Source: an uncultured Bermanella sp.
GTDB lineage: Bacteria > Pseudomonadota > Gammaproteobacteria > Pseudomonadales > Oceanobacteraceae
DNA: 54,007 bases
NCBI GenBank assembly: GCA_913058575.1
Contig: CAJXRF010000036.1
Location: 1-54,007 of the forward strand
Direction of reading: 5' to 3'
The notes under the pieces were generated by a model. The model searched no databases. It saw nothing but the letters and a program-made list of their open reading frames with translations, and was not told where the DNA came from. Positions 42,552-51,651 of the stretch are shown here, piece after piece. The translations under genes were made by a program, and so were the position numbers. Numbering within the stretch: the first letter of the stretch is position 1; every line of letters starts with the position of its first letter.

Positions 42552-43055
42552 TTACTTAATTAATTCAGCTGATTCAATTTTAATTGGATCAACCGGCACA
42601 TCTTGATGGCCCATACGCATGCCAGTTTTCACGCCTTCAATGCGCTTAACCACGTCCATGCCATCGGTAACTTCACCAAATACGCAGTAACCCCAACCTT
42701 CAGCGTTTTTACTGGTGTGATCTAGGAAGTTGTTGTCTTTAACGTTAACGAAAAACTGGCTAGAGGCACTGTGTGGGTCATTAGTACGGGCCATGGCAAT
42801 GGTACCGGCCTTGTTAGATAGGCCGTTGTCGGCTTCGTTTTCAATAGCAGGGTGTTTGCTGGTACGTTCAGACATTTCTTCTTCCATGCCGCCGCCCTGA
42901 ACCATGAAGCCTGGGATAACACGGTGGAAGATTAAGCCGTTGAAATAACCGTCTTCAACGTACTTGATGAAATTTTCAACAGTTTTAGGCGCTTTTTCAG
43001 CATTTAGAGTTAATGTAACGTCGCCAAATGTGGTTTTTAGAAGAACCTGGGTCAT
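42552..43055 (-). CDS. ppiB: Cyclophilin-type peptidyl-prolyl isomerase B
   Basis: This is a cytoplasmic cyclophilin of 167 aa with the catalytic core FHRVIPGFMVQGG, the QFFV segment, and the GMDVVKRIEGVKTG end. No signal peptide is present, so it is PpiB rather than the periplasmic PpiA. It catalyses cis-trans isomerisation of prolyl bonds. It is divergent from glnS; 131 bases separate the two start codons and should hold both promoters. Confidence 0.96.
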   Translation of the reverse strand: MTQVLLKTTFGDVTLTLNAEKAPKTVENFIKYVEDGYFNGLIFHRVIPGFMVQGGGMEEEMSERTSKHPAIENEADNGLSNKAGTIAMARTNDPHSASSQFFVNVKDNNFLDHTSKNAEGWGYCVFGEVTDGMDVVKRIEGVKTGMRMGHQDVPVDPIKIESAELIK

Positions 43056-43186
43056 GAATTCACCTTTTGTGTGGGCTTGATATTAAAGGCTGGCTATAAT
43101 ACGGCTTTTGTTTCACGCCCGCTAGTTAAAGAGTGCCAGTAAAATGGGGCTATTCAACTGGGCAATCACCATATTGAGTTAAATTG

Positions 43187-44857
43187 ATGACTGAAGAAAA
43201 AGCCAAGCCTGCTAACTTTATTGAAAAGATCATTCAGGATGACTTGGCCAGCGGTAAACATGACAATATTCAAACTCGCTTTCCACCTGAGCCAAATGGT
43301 TATTTGCACATTGGTCATGCAAAAGCAATTTGTGTGAATTTTGGCCTTGCTCAACAGTTTGGCGGCCAATGTAACTTGCGCTTTGACGACACCAACCCAG
43401 AAAAAGAAGAAGACGAATACGTACAAGCCATTCAAAGCGATGTGAAATGGCTGGGTTTTGATTGGGCGGGTGATATTCATTACACCTCTGACTACTTTGA
43501 CCAACTTCACGAATGGGCGGTTTACCTTATTAAAGAAGGTAAGGCCTATGTCTGTGATTTATCGGCTGAACAAACCAAAGAATACCGTGGTAGCTTTGAA
43601 AAGGTGGGTACCAATAGCCCGTTCCGAGATCGTAGCATTGAAGAGAACCTAGCGTTATTTGAAAAAATGCGCTTAGGGGAATTTGACGAGGGCGCTTGCG
43701 GCTTGCGCGTTAAAATCGACATGACTTCGCCTAACATGAGCATGCGCGACCCTTATATTTACCGCATTAAAAAAGCCACTCACCATCAAACGGGTGACAA
43801 ATGGTGCATTTACCCAAGTTACGACTATGCCCATGGCCAGTCGGACGCCCTTGAAGGCATTAGCCATTCCGTGTGCACCTTAGAGTTTGCCGATCACCGT
43901 CCTTTATATGATTGGTTTATTGAAAACTTGCCTGTACCAGCGCAACCACACCAATACGAATTTGGCCGCTTAAGCATTAACTACACAGTGACATCTAAGC
44001 GTAAGTTACGGGCTTTAGTAGAAGGCAAAGTGGTAAATGGTTGGGATGACCCCCGGATGCCGACCATTAGTGGTATGCGACGTCGTGGTTATACCCCTGC
44101 TGCCATTCGTCATTTCTGTGACTCGCTGGCCGTGTCCAAAACCGATGGCACCGTAGACGTGGCGCAGCTTGAATTTTTTATTCGTGATGACTTAAACCAA
44201 AATGCCCCTCGTGGTACGTGTGTTATTAACCCGCTTAAAGTGGTGATTAATAATATGGCAGCCGATCACAGTGAAAACATCACTGTGCCTTTTTTACAGG
44301 ATCGCCCTGAAATGGGTGAACGAGACGTGCCGTTTAGCTCGGAAATTTATATCGACCAAAACGATTTTAAAGAAGAGTACAGTAAGAAATTTAAGAAAAA
44401 ATTCTGTGTTGGCAAGCGTATTCGTCTTCGTCATGGTTATGTGATTGAAGCGGAAGGCTTTGAAAAAGACGAGCAAGGTAATATTGTTCAAGTAAACGCC
44501 AAGCTAATTGAAAACACTTTAGGTTGTGACCCTGAAGACGGTGATAAACCAAAAGGCGTGGTGCATTGGATCAGCTGTGCTCATGCAGTAGAAGCCGAGC
44601 TACGTATGTACAAGCGTTTGTTTAGCGATGAAAATCCAGATGGTGGCAATAAAGACTTCATGGAATGCTTAACGCCAGATTCATTAGAAGTGACGACCGC
44701 GTTAATTGAACCCGCTTTAGCAGGTGTGGCGCCAGAGTCGGTTTTTCAGTTTGAGCGTGAAGGTTATTATGTGGCTGATCGTGTAGATCATAGTATCGAT
44801 AAACCCGTATTTAACTTAACCATTGGTCTTCGTGAAGATAAAGGATTGGCCAGCTAA
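43187..44857 (+). CDS. glnS: Glutaminyl-tRNA synthetase
   Basis: This class I synthetase has the HIGH motif at residues 41-44 (PPEPNGYLHIGHAKA), the tRNA/glutamine segment DDTNPEKEEDEY, the KMSKS equivalent VTSKRKL and the C-terminal beta-barrel anticodon domain. At 556 aa it matches the standard enzyme, and it has no extra N-terminal domain. I use the ATG at 43187; the TTG three bases earlier is not needed. The TAA stop overlaps the cysS start as TAATG, so the two are translationally coupled. Confidence 0.97.
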   Translation: MTEEKAKPANFIEKIIQDDLASGKHDNIQTRFPPEPNGYLHIGHAKAICVNFGLAQQFGGQCNLRFDDTNPEKEEDEYVQAIQSDVKWLGFDWAGDIHYTSDYFDQLHEWAVYLIKEGKAYVCDLSAEQTKEYRGSFEKVGTNSPFRDRSIEENLALFEKMRLGEFDEGACGLRVKIDMTSPNMSMRDPYIYRIKKATHHQTGDKWCIYPSYDYAHGQSDALEGISHSVCTLEFADHRPLYDWFIENLPVPAQPHQYEFGRLSINYTVTSKRKLRALVEGKVVNGWDDPRMPTISGMRRRGYTPAAIRHFCDSLAVSKTDGTVDVAQLEFFIRDDLNQNAPRGTCVINPLKVVINNMAADHSENITVPFLQDRPEMGERDVPFSSEIYIDQNDFKEEYSKKFKKKFCVGKRIRLRHGYVIEAEGFEKDEQGNIVQVNAKLIENTLGCDPEDGDKPKGVVHWISCAHAVEAELRMYKRLFSDENPDGGNKDFMECLTPDSLEVTTALIEPALAGVAPESVFQFEREGYYVADRVDHSIDKPVFNLTIGLREDKGLAS

Positions 44858-46236
44858 TGTTATCCATCTACAACACACTGACCCGTAAAAAAGAAGAATT
44901 TAAACCGCTGGTGGCTGGTAAAGTGGGCATGTATGTTTGCGGCATGACGGTTTATGATTTCTGTCATATGGGCCATGCCCGCGTGATGGTGTCGTTTGAT
45001 GTGATCGTGCGTTACCTTCGCCACCAAGGGTACGACGTCAATTATATTCGTAATATTACCGATATTGACGATAAAATCATCAACCGTGCAAATGAGAATG
45101 GCGAAGATTTTAATGTTTTAGTTGATCGCATGGTTGACGCCATGAATGAAGACTTTGCTAAATTAAATGTTTTAACGCCAGACAGTGAGCCAAAAGCCAC
45201 TGATCACATTCAAGGCATTTTAGACATGACGCAAACCCTTATTGATAAAGAGTTTGCTTATGTGGGCAAAAGTGGCGATGTTTATTATCGCGTGCGTAAA
45301 TTTGAAGGTTACGGAAAATTATCGGGTAAAGTTTTAGAAGAACTTGAATCGGGTAGCCGTGTTGATGTGGTGGAAGATAAAGAAGATCCATTGGATTTTG
45401 TTTTATGGAAAGCGGCAAAACCCGAAGAGCCATCTTGGAGCAGCCCTTGGGGTGAAGGACGCCCTGGCTGGCACATAGAATGTTCAGCCATGTCTACCTG
45501 CTGCTTAGGCAATAACTTTGATATTCACGGTGGCGGACCTGATTTAAAATTCCCTCACCATGAAAACGAAATTGCCCAAAGTGAAGCGGCCACCGGTGAA
45601 AATTATGCCAACTCCTGGATGCATGCCGGTGCGCTGCGCATTGACGGTGAGAAAATGTCCAAATCACTGGGTAACTTCTTTACCATTCGCGACGTATTAA
45701 AAGAATACGATGCTGAAGTGATTCGATTCTTTTTGGCCAGTGTTCAATACCGTAGCGAAATTAACTACAGCCAAGACGGTTTAAAAGACGCTCAAACAAA
45801 ACTAGACCGTTTGTATAACGCCCTTAAAGATTGTGACTTATCGGTAGAAGTACCAGCAGATGATGCCGCAGTGATTGACTTTAAAGGCCGCTTTGTACAA
45901 GCCATGGACGATGACTTTAATACACCTAAAGCCATTGCTGTGTTGTTTGAATTGGTCACGCAAATTAACAAAGCCCAAGGGGATGTTAAAAACCAATTGG
46001 CGGCATTATTGAAAATGCTGGCGGATGTACTGGGTTGTTTGCAAGCCGATCCCGAAGAATACTTCAAGCAAGGGGTTGAGTTAGACGATGCCTATATTCA
46101 AGACATGATTGAAAAACGCAAGCAAGCTAAGAAAGACAAAGACTTTGCCCTAGCCGACAAAATTCGTATGGATTTGGACGCACAAGGCATTGAGTTACAA
46201 GATAGCCGTGAAGGCACTACTTGGGTCAGTAAATAG
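44857..46236 (+). CDS. cysS: Cysteinyl-tRNA synthetase
   Basis: This monomeric class I synthetase of 459 aa has the zinc-site cysteine C28 (MYVCGMTVYDF), the HIGH motif HMGH (37-40), the later zinc ligands in GWHIECSAM and HHENE, and KMSKSLGNF. It attaches cysteine to tRNA-Cys. Start ATG overlaps the glnS stop by one base. Downstream lie three hairpins and a strong terminator, and no tRNA genes, which often follow cysS in Pseudomonas. Confidence 0.97.
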   Translation: MLSIYNTLTRKKEEFKPLVAGKVGMYVCGMTVYDFCHMGHARVMVSFDVIVRYLRHQGYDVNYIRNITDIDDKIINRANENGEDFNVLVDRMVDAMNEDFAKLNVLTPDSEPKATDHIQGILDMTQTLIDKEFAYVGKSGDVYYRVRKFEGYGKLSGKVLEELESGSRVDVVEDKEDPLDFVLWKAAKPEEPSWSSPWGEGRPGWHIECSAMSTCCLGNNFDIHGGGPDLKFPHHENEIAQSEAATGENYANSWMHAGALRIDGEKMSKSLGNFFTIRDVLKEYDAEVIRFFLASVQYRSEINYSQDGLKDAQTKLDRLYNALKDCDLSVEVPADDAAVIDFKGRFVQAMDDDFNTPKAIAVLFELVTQINKAQGDVKNQLAALLKMLADVLGCLQADPEEYFKQGVELDDAYIQDMIEKRKQAKKDKDFALADKIRMDLDAQGIELQDSREGTTWVSK

Positions 46237-46329
46237 GTACAGGATGTACTGTACCCTAGAAATGCAGGAGCAATTTTCTAGGGTTGAACAGATGCACTGC
46301 ATTCTAGAGATTCAAGAATAATTTCTAGA
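46236..46329 (+). repeat. Three successive hairpins after cysS, two of them related
   Basis: GGTACAG-(6)-CTGTACC (46236-46255), CCCTAGAAA-(12)-TTTCTAGGG (46254-46283) and TCTAGAGATT-(7)-AATTTCTAGA (46303-46329). The last two share the pattern CTAGA-AT-CA-GA-AAT-TTCTAG, so they look like copies of one unit that has diverged. Confidence 0.65.
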
Positions 46330-46353
46330 GTGGTTTTGTAATAAAATTGAATT

Positions 46354-46374
46354 AAGCGCCTTGGGCGCTTTTTT
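46354..46374 (+). terminator. Intrinsic terminator of glnS-cysS
   Basis: AAGCGCC-TTG-GGCGCTT is followed by a six-T run, a textbook terminator, 118 bases after the cysS stop. Confidence 0.9.
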
Positions 46375-46407
46375 CATTTATGGCTCCATTGAGTTAGGAA
46401 CCCCCGT

Positions 46408-47409
46408 TCAAATATGCCGCTCAGTTGTTAAAAGTTTTTTTACAGTCTGGGAAGGCAGCTCCCCAAATAGGGTTTTATAATCTTTTGAAAACTGGCTCAA
46501 ATGCCAAAACCCCCAGTGTGAGGCAATGTCAGAAATAGAAATGTTTTGAGTGTTGCAGTGCAGTGCGCGACGTACACTATTTAAGCGGCTGATTCGTAAA
46601 AATTGCAGTGGTGTGACCCCTAAAATAGTTTCGAAACTGTATTGAAGCGTGCGGCGGCTGACATTCGCTATGTCACATAACTGGCTAATAGTGACATTCT
46701 CAGCGATGTTTTCTTTTAAGAACTCTCTGGCCTTTAATACCACGGCCTTACGATGTTGAAAGCCTACCTGGGTATTTTTTTCTTGTTTATATGGCTGTTC
46801 TCCCTCTACAAATACTTGGAGTAGGGCCATGATTAAAATATCTTCATGGGAGGCATGCCAACTGGATTGATTGTTGAGCAGTCGTTGGAAAATAAAGTTC
46901 AAGTTTTGTAATGTTTTGGGGTTTAGAGCCAGGTGATCTTGTTTAAATAACGAAGACCAATTTATATCCAATTGCTGTACGTTGGCGGCATCCATAATTT
47001 TTTGTTGGCTAACTACTAACCCATAAATATCAAAATCCGCAGGGGTGACTAATTCGAAGTCATTATCCCCTGGGCGGCACATTATATGTTGCTTGCTGAT
47101 TTTATGACCATTTATACGACTTTCTTGGTCTGTGTTGTGTGGTAAGCCTAGCCAAATAGAATCGGACCACACATTACAACTTTGACGCATGGCTTGGCTG
47201 GTGTGCTCTTTAAATATCTGCAGCTCATCCAGTTGTACCTCGACTATGTGCCCATAGAATTTCCCCGCCCCCATCTGATCATACTGTTGTTGCCAGTTGG
47301 TTAAATTATCTGCGTGTTGGTCTGCATCAGTGGCTTCAAACCATACCCTTTGTTCAGCCCCTTCATGCTTGCACTTATTCGGTGCCATTTCTTGTGTTGA
47401 TGCATTCAT
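46408..47409 (-). CDS. eutR: AraC-family regulator EutR
   Basis: The 333-aa regulator has C-terminal AraC helix-turn-helix motifs (about 225-325): VTISQLCDIANVSRRTLQYSF and ISDIASHWGFWHLSQFSKDYKTLFGELPS. EutR activates ethanolamine genes when ethanolamine and adenosylcobalamin are both present. The gene faces eutB across 209 bases, the classic divergent regulator arrangement. The N-terminal ~200 residues are the effector domain and are not otherwise recognisable. Confidence 0.85.
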   Translation of the reverse strand: MNASTQEMAPNKCKHEGAEQRVWFEATDADQHADNLTNWQQQYDQMGAGKFYGHIVEVQLDELQIFKEHTSQAMRQSCNVWSDSIWLGLPHNTDQESRINGHKISKQHIMCRPGDNDFELVTPADFDIYGLVVSQQKIMDAANVQQLDINWSSLFKQDHLALNPKTLQNLNFIFQRLLNNQSSWHASHEDILIMALLQVFVEGEQPYKQEKNTQVGFQHRKAVVLKAREFLKENIAENVTISQLCDIANVSRRTLQYSFETILGVTPLQFLRISRLNSVRRALHCNTQNISISDIASHWGFWHLSQFSKDYKTLFGELPSQTVKKLLTTERHI

Positions 47410-47563
47410 TTGGATACTGCGGCCTAAGATTGTTATTTTTTTCAGTGATTAAAACAGACTTTTATCTTAAAAACTTTGCCGAAATTTGATAACGCAGCCA
47501 ATTTCAGTTTGTTATCTTTGTTTCATTAGATTTTAGTTTGCATGAAGTATTCCAATGGAATCA

Positions 47564-47590
47564 GCTTAACGACGCTAGGTCGTGTTAAGC
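47564..47590 (+). promoter_or_regulatory. Hairpin in the eutB leader
   Basis: GCTTAACGAC and GTCGTGTTAAGC pair with a 2-base bulge and a 5-base loop, ending 29 bases before eutB. A second small palindrome (TAAGC-AATA-GCTTA) overlaps its end. It is a possible operator or leader structure. Confidence 0.4.
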
Positions 47591-47618
47591 AATAGCTTAG
47601 AGTTTTTGAAGGTAATAA

Positions 47619-49049
47619 ATGAATACCGAAAGCGTTAATAAATCAAAATACAGATATGTACTGGGCACACACACATATATTTTTGCCGACCTAAAAGAAG
47701 TAATGGCCAAGGCGACTCCTGCCCGTTCGGGTGATCGTTTGGCAGGGGTGGCAGCCGATAGCGCGCAAGAGCGCGTGGTGGCACAAATGGTATTGGCAGA
47801 CATACCTCTTAAAACTTTTCTTAATGAACTGCTGATTCCATATGAAGAGGATGAGGTGAGTCGTTTAATCATAGACTCACACGATGCCAGTGCTTTTTTA
47901 ACCATTAGTCATTTAACAGTGGGTGACTTTCGCAATTGGTTATTGAGTGATTTAGCCACGCCACAAGTGTTAGCAGAAGTTAGATCCTGTATCACCCCTG
48001 AAATGGCAGCAGCAGTTAGTAAAATAATGCGTAACCAAGATTTAATTATGGTGGCGAAAAAATGCCATGTGACCACGGCCTTTAGAAATACCATAGGACT
48101 GCCGGGGCATTTATCTACACGATTGCAACCCAATCATCCCACGGATGATGTAACCGGCATAGCCGCCAGTTTATTAGATGGTTTGTTGCATGGTAATGGG
48201 GATGCGGTTATCGGCATTAATCCCGCGACCGATAATGTTGATCAAGCCATTCATCTAATGAAATTAATGGATGAAGTGATTCAAAAATATCAAATTCCCA
48301 CCCAGTCTTGCGTGTTAACCCATGTGACCAATACGTTAGAGGCCATTGAAAAAGGCGCCCCTGTGGATTTGGTTTTCCAAAGCATTGCCGGTACTCAAGG
48401 TACTAATGCAAGTTTTGGGTTTGATTTAAAGGTATTAGAAGAAGCGCAGCAGGCGGCGGTGTCTTTGAATCGCGGCACGGTAGGTGACAACGTGATGTAC
48501 TTTGAAACCGGCCAAGGCAGCGCTTTGTCGGCAGGAGCCCATCATGGTGTGGATCAGCAAACCTGTGAAGCAAGAGCCTATGGTGTCGCGCGACAATTTA
48601 AACCTTTATTGGTTAACACGGTGGTGGGATTCATTGGCCCTGAATATTTATTTGATGGTAAAGAAATTATTCGTGCCGGTTTAGAAGATCATTTTTGTGG
48701 GAAGTTACTGGGCTTGCCCATGGGGTGTGATGTTTGTTACACCAATCATGCGGATGCCGATCAAAACGACATGGATAATTTACTTACCTTGTTAGGGGTA
48801 GCAGGTTGTACATTTATTATGGGTATTCCAGGCTCTGATGACATTATGCTGAATTATCAAACCACGTCTTTTCATGATGCATTGTACGCAAGGCGAGTTT
48901 TAAATTTACAAGCCGCTCCTGAATTTGATCAGTGGTTAAAAGCCATGAAAATTTTCAAGGATATAAACGGCTTTGTATTGCATGACGGTGTTCCCAACGC
49001 CTTTTCTAATTCTCTTGAGAATATTTTACAAGGCTCTCATCATGAATGA
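47619..49049 (+). CDS. eutB: Ethanolamine ammonia-lyase large subunit
   Basis: EutB is the catalytic subunit of the adenosylcobalamin-dependent enzyme that turns ethanolamine into acetaldehyde and ammonia. The 476-aa protein carries the family's RSGDRLAGVAADS start, LPGHLSTRLQPNHPTDD, GINPATDN, and the late FETGQGSALSAGAHHG and GIPGSDDIMLNYQTTSFHD, all standard EutB signatures. A GAAGG site is just upstream of the ATG. No shell-protein or aldehyde dehydrogenase genes accompany it in this window. Confidence 0.96.
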   Translation: MNTESVNKSKYRYVLGTHTYIFADLKEVMAKATPARSGDRLAGVAADSAQERVVAQMVLADIPLKTFLNELLIPYEEDEVSRLIIDSHDASAFLTISHLTVGDFRNWLLSDLATPQVLAEVRSCITPEMAAAVSKIMRNQDLIMVAKKCHVTTAFRNTIGLPGHLSTRLQPNHPTDDVTGIAASLLDGLLHGNGDAVIGINPATDNVDQAIHLMKLMDEVIQKYQIPTQSCVLTHVTNTLEAIEKGAPVDLVFQSIAGTQGTNASFGFDLKVLEEAQQAAVSLNRGTVGDNVMYFETGQGSALSAGAHHGVDQQTCEARAYGVARQFKPLLVNTVVGFIGPEYLFDGKEIIRAGLEDHFCGKLLGLPMGCDVCYTNHADADQNDMDNLLTLLGVAGCTFIMGIPGSDDIMLNYQTTSFHDALYARRVLNLQAAPEFDQWLKAMKIFKDINGFVLHDGVPNAFSNSLENILQGSHHE

Positions 49050-49992
49050 ATTACTTGAACGAGATAAGCGCAAGAAAGGCACTAATATTAGTGAAGTGAA
49101 TGTTGGTGAAAAAATTAAAAAAGATAGCCTAGAAGTCAATGATAATTCACCAGTAACTAAGCAGCCTTGGCAAGCGTTGAAGCAATTTACTGCAGCACGT
49201 ATAGGTTTAGGTCGGGCGGGTATCAGTGTGCCGACTGAACACTTATTGGCCTTTCAGTTAAATCATGCACAAGCGCAGGATGCGGTGCATGAGCCGCTAA
49301 ATGTATCGGTATTGCTAAACGATATTGAAACGAAATTAAATGCCATAGGACTGCCTAAAGCAAGCTTGGTCATTCGTTCACAGGTTACCGATAGAATGCA
49401 TTACTTGCAGCGTCCTGATTTGGGGCGACGGTTAGATGATCAATCTGTTGATGAATTAAAAAAACATCAAGCACCGAAAGATAATCCTTATGATCTGGCC
49501 ATTGTCTTAGTCGATGGTTTGTCATCTTTGGCCATCCAAAAAAATGCCCCCCCATTAATAAAACTCTTGCTTCAGCGATTAGCGCAACAGCCTTTAATAA
49601 CGCCGGGAAATGCCATCTGCCATTTAGCGCCTTTAGTGGTGGTGCAACAGGGCCGAGTGGCCGTTGGTGATGAAGTGGCGCAGTGCCTTAATGCAAAGTC
49701 AGTGTTGGTTATGGTTGGTGAGCGCCCCGGGTTAAGTTCACCTGATAGTTTAGGGATGTATTTAACCTGGGCCCCTAAAGTGGGCTTAACCGATGAATCT
49801 CGTAATTGTATTTCTAATATCAGGCCCGCTGGTTTGGAATATACACAGGCGCTCAATAAACTTTGGTATTTGTTGAGTGAAAGCCATCAGCGAAAATTAA
49901 GCGGTGTGAATTTAAAAGAAAGCGCGAAAGAGCAGACAGGTATGGATTTACTTAAGTCTAGTAAAACCATAAGAAACTTTTTAATCAGTTAA
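49042..49992 (+). CDS. eutC: Ethanolamine ammonia-lyase small subunit
   Basis: EutC forms the B12-binding half of the enzyme with EutB. From the ATG at 49042 (overlapping eutB by 8 bases) the protein has 316 aa, with a longer, lysine-rich N terminus than E. coli EutC. The core from about residue 40 shows TAARIGLGRAGISVPTEHLLAFQLNHAQAQDAVH, then VLVDGLSSLAIQ, VVQQGRVAVGDE, GERPGLSSPDS and ISNIRPAGL. These are the conserved EutC segments. Coupled translation should give equal amounts of both subunits. Confidence 0.95.
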   Translation: MNELLERDKRKKGTNISEVNVGEKIKKDSLEVNDNSPVTKQPWQALKQFTAARIGLGRAGISVPTEHLLAFQLNHAQAQDAVHEPLNVSVLLNDIETKLNAIGLPKASLVIRSQVTDRMHYLQRPDLGRRLDDQSVDELKKHQAPKDNPYDLAIVLVDGLSSLAIQKNAPPLIKLLLQRLAQQPLITPGNAICHLAPLVVVQQGRVAVGDEVAQCLNAKSVLVMVGERPGLSSPDSLGMYLTWAPKVGLTDESRNCISNIRPAGLEYTQALNKLWYLLSESHQRKLSGVNLKESAKEQTGMDLLKSSKTIRNFLIS

Positions 49993-50082
49993 CTCATTAA
50001 GGGCAGTGGTTGATTTATCACTGCCCACAAATGGCACATCTTAATAATTTGAAATTTCAACAATGAAGAGCAAGGTGGTTTT

Positions 50083-51522
50083 ATGTCAGAACAAACGCAC
50101 AATCAGGAATATTTGGCCAAAAGGCAATTAAAAAAAGGCAGCGCCGGTTGGCTGCTGTTAGCTGGCTTGGGAATATCTTATGTGATTTCAGGAGATTTTG
50201 CCGGTTGGAACTTCGGCATAGCAGAAGCCGGTTGGGGGGGCTTTGCCGTCGCGTCGTGTTTAATGGCGGTAATGTATTTTGCTCTTGTGTTGTCACTGGC
50301 TGAAATGTCAGCGGCTATCCCCGCTGCAGGTGGTGGTTACAGTTTTGCCCGACAGGTTATGGGGCCAGCCGGAGGGTATTTAACTGGCTTAGCCATTTTA
50401 ATTGAATATGCGTTAGCGCCAGCCGCCATTGTCATTTTTATTGGCTCAGCATTTGAAGAACTCACGGGTTTTAATGGCCCTTGGGTATATGCTGGATTCT
50501 ATAGCGTTTTTATTGGCATGCATTTAGTGGGCGCAGGGGAGGCTTTAAAAGTCATGATGGTGATTACGGCATTGGCGATTTTTGCCATTCTGGCCACCGC
50601 CGTGGCTTTGATTGGTGATTTTGATTCAGCGTTGTTATTTGATATTGCCGCCACCGATGCCGCAGGGGCGTCTACTTTCTTGCCCATGGGTTGGTATGGT
50701 GTATGGGCCGCTTTGCCTTTTGCCATGTGGTTATTCTTAGCAGTGGAAGGTGTTCCTCTGGCGGCTGAAGAAGCTGAAAATCCAGAAAAAGATGTGCCCA
50801 AAGGCATCATTGCAGCCATGTTGTTTTTGTTAATCAGTGCTGTGTTAGTGGTGGTGTTAGTCGCGGGAACCGCCGGAGCAGCTGCCATGGGACAAAGTGC
50901 TGTACCACTTGTAGACGCGTTAAAAGCCACCGGTAGCAATAACCTAGCGGTGGTGGTGAATGTATTAGGCTTAGCAGGTTTAGTGGCCTCATTTTTCTCT
51001 ATTATATTTGGTTACAGCCGTTTGGTGTTTGCTTTGTCTCGTGCAGGGTACTTGCCTAAATTTTTATCCTTGACCAGTAAACGTAAAGCACCCACGTGGG
51101 CATTGATTATTCCTGGGGTGTTGGGTTTTATGGCATCTTTAAGTGGCGAAGGAGACTTAATGCTGGCCATGGCGGTAGTGGGTGCCACGATCTCTTATGC
51201 GCTTATGTCAGCGAGCCATATTTTATTACGAGTCAAGCAACCTGACTTGCCTCGTCCTTATAAAACCCCAGGAGGTGTATTCACTTCTGGATTAGCATTG
51301 GTCTTGTCTTTAGTGGCCCTGACAGGTGTGTATGCTTTTGACCCGCGCGCATTTAATTACACCATGATTTTATATGTATTGGGTGCCTTGTATTATTTCT
51401 TTTATAGTAAAAATCAGTTGGTGGCTAAAACGGCGGCAGAGGAATTTGATTTGTTGGCCGCGGCTGAACTGGACTTAGAAGAAGACAGTGCCCAGAGCGA
51501 CTCTAAAATTAAAGCCGCGTAA
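50083..51522 (+). CDS. eat: Ethanolamine permease (APC superfamily)
   Basis: This 479-aa amino-acid/polyamine-type permease has about 12 membrane helices. It starts LKKGSAGWLLLAGLGISYVISGDFAGWNFGI, the Eat signature, and includes AAIPAAGGGYSFARQVMGP and AVEGVPLAAEEAENP. It should import ethanolamine for eutBC, 90 bases downstream of eutC on the same strand. An acidic C-terminal tail is cytoplasmic. A 20-bp hairpin (51576-51620) ends the cluster. Confidence 0.92.
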   Translation: MSEQTHNQEYLAKRQLKKGSAGWLLLAGLGISYVISGDFAGWNFGIAEAGWGGFAVASCLMAVMYFALVLSLAEMSAAIPAAGGGYSFARQVMGPAGGYLTGLAILIEYALAPAAIVIFIGSAFEELTGFNGPWVYAGFYSVFIGMHLVGAGEALKVMMVITALAIFAILATAVALIGDFDSALLFDIAATDAAGASTFLPMGWYGVWAALPFAMWLFLAVEGVPLAAEEAENPEKDVPKGIIAAMLFLLISAVLVVVLVAGTAGAAAMGQSAVPLVDALKATGSNNLAVVVNVLGLAGLVASFFSIIFGYSRLVFALSRAGYLPKFLSLTSKRKAPTWALIIPGVLGFMASLSGEGDLMLAMAVVGATISYALMSASHILLRVKQPDLPRPYKTPGGVFTSGLALVLSLVALTGVYAFDPRAFNYTMILYVLGALYYFFYSKNQLVAKTAAEEFDLLAAAELDLEEDSAQSDSKIKAA

Positions 51523-51575
51523 TAGCGTTTAGTTGAAATGGTGTGGCGGTTAAATGGTCGTTACGCTTTAAAAAT

Positions 51576-51620
51576 TCATCTATTAAAAAGCCAGCTAATC
51601 GCTGGTTTTTTAATAGATGA
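51576..51620. terminator. Terminator of the eut cluster
   Basis: A 20-bp stem, TCATCTATTAAAAA then GCCAGC pairing with GCTGGT and TTTTTAATAGATGA, has a 5-base loop and only one wobble. The upper T-run and A-run make it suitable in both directions. Confidence 0.85.
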
Positions 51621-51651
51621 TCCCAAATTTTATAAAAGACCTAATAAAGGG

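Noticed and set aside
46237-46407. tRNA genes after cysS as in Pseudomonas
   Set aside because: The stretch has hairpins but no cloverleaf-like arms and no TTCRA-type T-loop.
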